Of a stretch of 64,000 bases of DNA, positions 61,962-64,000 are shown one piece after another. The stretch lies in NCBI GenBank assembly GCA_937930305.1, contig CALGLE010000018.1, positions 1 to 64,000 of the forward strand, given 5' to 3'. Origin of the DNA: an uncultured Granulosicoccaceae bacterium (GTDB lineage: Bacteria > Pseudomonadota > Gammaproteobacteria > Granulosicoccales > Granulosicoccaceae). Under the pieces are notes generated by a model. The model saw nothing but the letters and a program-made list of their open reading frames with translations. It searched no databases and was not told the origin of the DNA. The stretch's first letter is position 1. Each line of letters begins with the position of its first letter. A program made the translations under genes and the position numbers.

Positions 61962-62930
61962 ATGACTGCCGTTAGTTTTGTGTACCTAATCGGAGGCGCG
62001 ATCATTTTAATGTTCGCCGGGGATGCCTTGGTGCGCGGGGCGATGGGCATCAGTTTACGATCGGGCCTGTCAGCCACCTTTGTCAGTCTAACGGTTGTCG
62101 CCTTAGGCACCTCCTTGCCAGAATTATTAGTTAGTGTGCAAGCGGCCCTAAGCGGCTCGCCCGATATGGCACTCGGTAACGTAATTGGCAGCAACGTAGC
62201 CAACATACTGTTAATTCTCGGGGTACCCGCCCTCATCTTGGCCGTGCACACTCATGCAACGGAACATCGGCGCAATGTGATGATGATGCTAGCTGCCACG
62301 CTGGCATTCGCTGCCGTGGCTTGGACCGGATCCATCAATCGGCTTGCAGGAGTCGGTTTTTTAGTCGCACTGGTTGCCATTATCGCGCTTAGCCTGCATT
62401 TCTCTAAGTCCACCGCCGGCAGCGATGAAACGCCCAGCACGGCCGATTCAATCGACCCGCACACAGCTCATGAATCCACCCTAAAATTACTCGGCTTTTT
62501 GCTCGTGGGCATTATTGGCTTACCCATTGGTGCGCAGGGCTTGATTGAAGGCGCTCGCGATATCGCGCTCGCGGTTGGCCTATCTGAAAGCGCTGTGGGG
62601 TTAACGGTTATCGCGCTGGGCACCTCCCTTCCTGAATTGGCGGCTAGTGTTGCAGCCGCCATGCGCGGGCGAACCGATGTCATCATGGGCAATGTGATTG
62701 GGTCCAATTTGATGAACATACTGGCCATCATCGGAATCACCTCCCTAATCTCGCCCTTATCCACTCAATCGGCTTTAGTGAGAATTGACATCGTAATGCT
62801 GGTCGGCATCAGCGCGATTTTGGCATTAATCGTTCTGGCTAAATGGTCTATTGGTAAAGGGTTGGGGCTAGCGTTTCTTGGCGGATACGCCGTGTTTACG
62901 TGGCTGGCCTTGAGTCACTCAGCGGGCTAA
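61962..62930 (+). CDS. Calcium/sodium antiporter, YrbG-like CaCA family
   Basis: 322 residues with ten helices and two alpha repeats: VVALGTSLPELLVSVQ with GNVIGSNVANILLILG, and VIALGTSLPELAASVA with GNVIGSNLMNILAIIG. The GTSLPE and GS-N-I pattern holds the ion-binding glutamates. The protein exchanges Na+ for Ca2+ across the inner membrane. Its 3' end overlaps that of the converging binding-protein-like gene by 35 bases. Confidence 0.93.
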   Translation: MTAVSFVYLIGGAIILMFAGDALVRGAMGISLRSGLSATFVSLTVVALGTSLPELLVSVQAALSGSPDMALGNVIGSNVANILLILGVPALILAVHTHATEHRRNVMMMLAATLAFAAVAWTGSINRLAGVGFLVALVAIIALSLHFSKSTAGSDETPSTADSIDPHTAHESTLKLLGFLLVGIIGLPIGAQGLIEGARDIALAVGLSESAVGLTVIALGTSLPELAASVAAAMRGRTDVIMGNVIGSNLMNILAIIGITSLISPLSTQSALVRIDIVMLVGISAILALIVLAKWSIGKGLGLAFLGGYAVFTWLALSHSAG

Positions 62931-63654
62931 CCGATAAGCGCCCAGTTACACCGTGATGATCAATGCGCTGCTGAACAAAACCCGAAGCAATGCTGTGTTG
63001 CACAAATTGATGCAGCCAGGTGGAAGCCTCGCTTAGGCCATGACGACAACCAATACTTTGCTGCACTGCCGTAAAACTTTGCTCCACTATTCGGGTGCCC
63101 GGTCGTGCTGCCCGTTCTTTTAACAGGGGCGGACGCAAGCCCGCCAGTGCATCCAGTGGCTTCGTTAAGAATAATTCCACAGAACTTTCAAAACTGTCGG
63201 TGGTTTCAATTTGCGCGTTTTGTAAATTGTCACGCAGCCACAATTCATAGGCTGCACGAGCCTTAGCCGCAATGCGAATACCCGCAGCATCCACATCCGC
63301 CGGTGTTTGGAACGGGCTGTCTTCTAAGACCAGATAAGTTGCCTGTATTTCGCAATAACTGGGTGAGAACGCGATGGTTTTCGCACGTTCAGGTTCGGCC
63401 GCGATGTTACCAATATCCCAGGCGTTCTCGTCAAGCGCATCAGCGACAAAACCGGGACCGGGATAGGGCAACAACTTCACCGGAACATCCAACGCCTGCG
63501 CAATGGCCGCAGCCATATCAGGGGACACCCCAACCGGATCTCCAGCTGCCGACTCACCAGTGACCAACAAACCATTGGTCATATTGATGGCGGCACGTAA
63601 AACCCCCGTTGGGCACAACTGCGAACGAACTCGTTCAAGATCATGTTCAGTCAC
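62896..63654 (-). CDS. Family 3 solute-binding-protein-like protein without signal peptide
   Basis: 252 residues with the fold pattern of amino acid binding proteins: LRAAINMTNGLLVTG near the N-terminus, SPDMAAAIAQALDVPVKLL, WDIGNIAAEPERAKTIAFSPSY. No signal peptide or lipobox precedes it from any candidate start. GTG 63654 is chosen because GGAG lies 12 bases upstream; GTG 63672 is the alternative and overlaps the preceding gene by 10 bases. A cytosolic ligand sensor or enzyme partner is more likely than a transporter part. Confidence 0.75.
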   Translation of the reverse strand: MTEHDLERVRSQLCPTGVLRAAINMTNGLLVTGESAAGDPVGVSPDMAAAIAQALDVPVKLLPYPGPGFVADALDENAWDIGNIAAEPERAKTIAFSPSYCEIQATYLVLEDSPFQTPADVDAAGIRIAAKARAAYELWLRDNLQNAQIETTDSFESSVELFLTKPLDALAGLRPPLLKERAARPGTRIVEQSFTAVQQSIGCRHGLSEASTWLHQFVQHSIASGFVQQRIDHHGVTGRLSVSPLSDSRPAT

Positions 63655-63662
63655 GATGCAAG

Positions 63663-64000
63663 TTAACTCCACGAATAGTTTTTAGCCGCCAAGGCCCAAG
63701 GGATATCGGTTTCGTTACTCACAGAACGTTCAAATTCTGCCCGGATGCTATCCAATTCCACGATGGCGTCTTCATAGCCACCAAGCGCTAAAAAGTCCGA
63801 ACGGCGCAAGCTAAATTCTATGGGGGCGACCAGTGCCGGAGTGGGTACATAGCCGAAGGCATGACGGGGCATATCTAACACGTTCGCCATAATCGTGATG
63901 CCGCCACCAGGCCAACGATACACGGGCGCGCCACCACAAGTAATTTGTGTTAACCGTCGCTGCACCGATTGGGTTAATCGTACTGGGTTCTCTGTGACCC
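63663..64000 (-). CDS. C-terminal part of a 6-hydroxynicotinate reductase-like enzyme, 5' end beyond window
   Basis: The frame is open from the right window edge (first full codon near 63998) and encodes the last 110 or so residues. The block YRWPGGGITIMANV and FGYVPTPALVAPIEFSL resembles proteins annotated as 6-hydroxynicotinate reductase, from memory only and not confirmed here. The gene continues upstream outside the window. It lies beside the signal-less binding protein, suggesting co-transcription. Confidence 0.5.
   Translation of the reverse strand, partial: VTENPVRLTQSVQRRLTQITCGGAPVYRWPGGGITIMANVLDMPRHAFGYVPTPALVAPIEFSLRRSDFLALGGYEDAIVELDSIRAEFERSVSNETDIPWALAAKNYSWS

Noticed and set aside
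1..64000. Mobile elements, tRNA, rRNA, prophage
   Set aside because: No transposase, integrase, phage gene, att-like duplication, or tRNA/rRNA signature was found by reading; an exhaustive covariance-model search would be needed to exclude small RNAs.

Overview
The window looks like chromosomal DNA of a marine-type gammaproteobacterium of medium GC content. The basis is indirect: a 532-residue isocitrate lyase of the Pseudomonas-like long class, a proton-translocating PntA/PntB transhydrogenase, a glnK-amtB operon with textbook enterobacterial-style NtrC and sigma-54 sites, two TRAP transporters, a carnitine breakdown cluster, and a DUF58/MoxR operon. No rRNA, tRNA, CRISPR array, prophage or insertion sequence was seen. 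No stretch without a gene exceeds about 260 bases. Genus cannot be read from the sequence.

Layout. 1-5.4 kb (minus): an operon for carnitine and probably gamma-butyrobetaine catabolism (NDP-forming acyl-CoA synthetase, acyl-CoA dehydrogenase, carnitine dehydrogenase fused to betainyl-CoA thioesterase, DUF849/BKACE enzyme) led by an RmlD-like reductase. 5.5-7.1 kb (plus): a lipoprotein SGNH esterase and an EamA exporter. 7.2-10.2 kb (minus): pntA-pntB. 10.2-12.1 kb: a di-haem peroxidase divergent from a Sel1-repeat protein. 12.1-16.6 kb (minus): a class III CoA-transferase in one operon with a TRAP transporter. 16.7-18.3 kb (plus): an AcuI/YhdH-like reductase and a flavin-reductase-like protein. 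18.4-20.0 kb (minus): a lipoprotein with a Glu-Pro linker, paralogous to one at 47.7-49.1 kb. 20.2-24.5 kb (minus): a polar amino acid ABC binding protein and two permeases, followed by a sugar dehydrogenase-like protein and ChaC.

24.7-29.0 kb (plus): ridA, then a DUF6502 regulator with a promoter that appears to give leaderless mRNA and lies inside an inverted repeat, overlapping a 1002-residue surface lipoprotein. 29.1-31.0 kb (minus): an aldo/keto reductase and a pseudouridine synthase. 31.1-32.9 kb (plus): NtrC sites, sigma-54 promoter, glnK and amtB. 33.1-40.6 kb (plus): DUF805, then a tightly overlapping six-gene membrane/AAA operon (RDD, SpoIIM-like, DUF4129, DUF4350, MoxR, DUF58). 40.8-49.1 kb (minus): a secreted FnIII-histidine phosphatase, TruC, a cold shock protein, an alpha/beta hydrolase coupled to a DUF4105 protein, two tandem DUF3015 proteins, and the second lipoprotein paralogue.

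49.1-52.7 kb: an XRE/IrrE-type regulator divergent from a small unknown gene and aceA. 52.8-59.2 kb: TRAP genes dctM-dctQ-dctP divergent from dctB-dctD, where the DctD homologue has lost the GAFTGA loop needed to contact sigma-54. 59.2-64 kb: a PLP-dependent dehydratase, a double thioredoxin-fold/glutaredoxin protein, an EamA transporter, a Na+/Ca2+ antiporter, and two genes cut by the right edge: a solute-binding-protein-like protein without a signal peptide and a reductase-like enzyme.

Taken together the genes describe an organism that imports small organic acids, betaines and amino acids (TRAP, ABC), activates them as CoA thioesters, runs the glyoxylate shunt, and balances NADPH through transhydrogenase. 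The least understood systems are the DUF6502-lipoprotein operon, the RDD-to-DUF58 operon, the DUF3015-DUF4105-hydrolase group and the sigma-54-uncoupled DctD.
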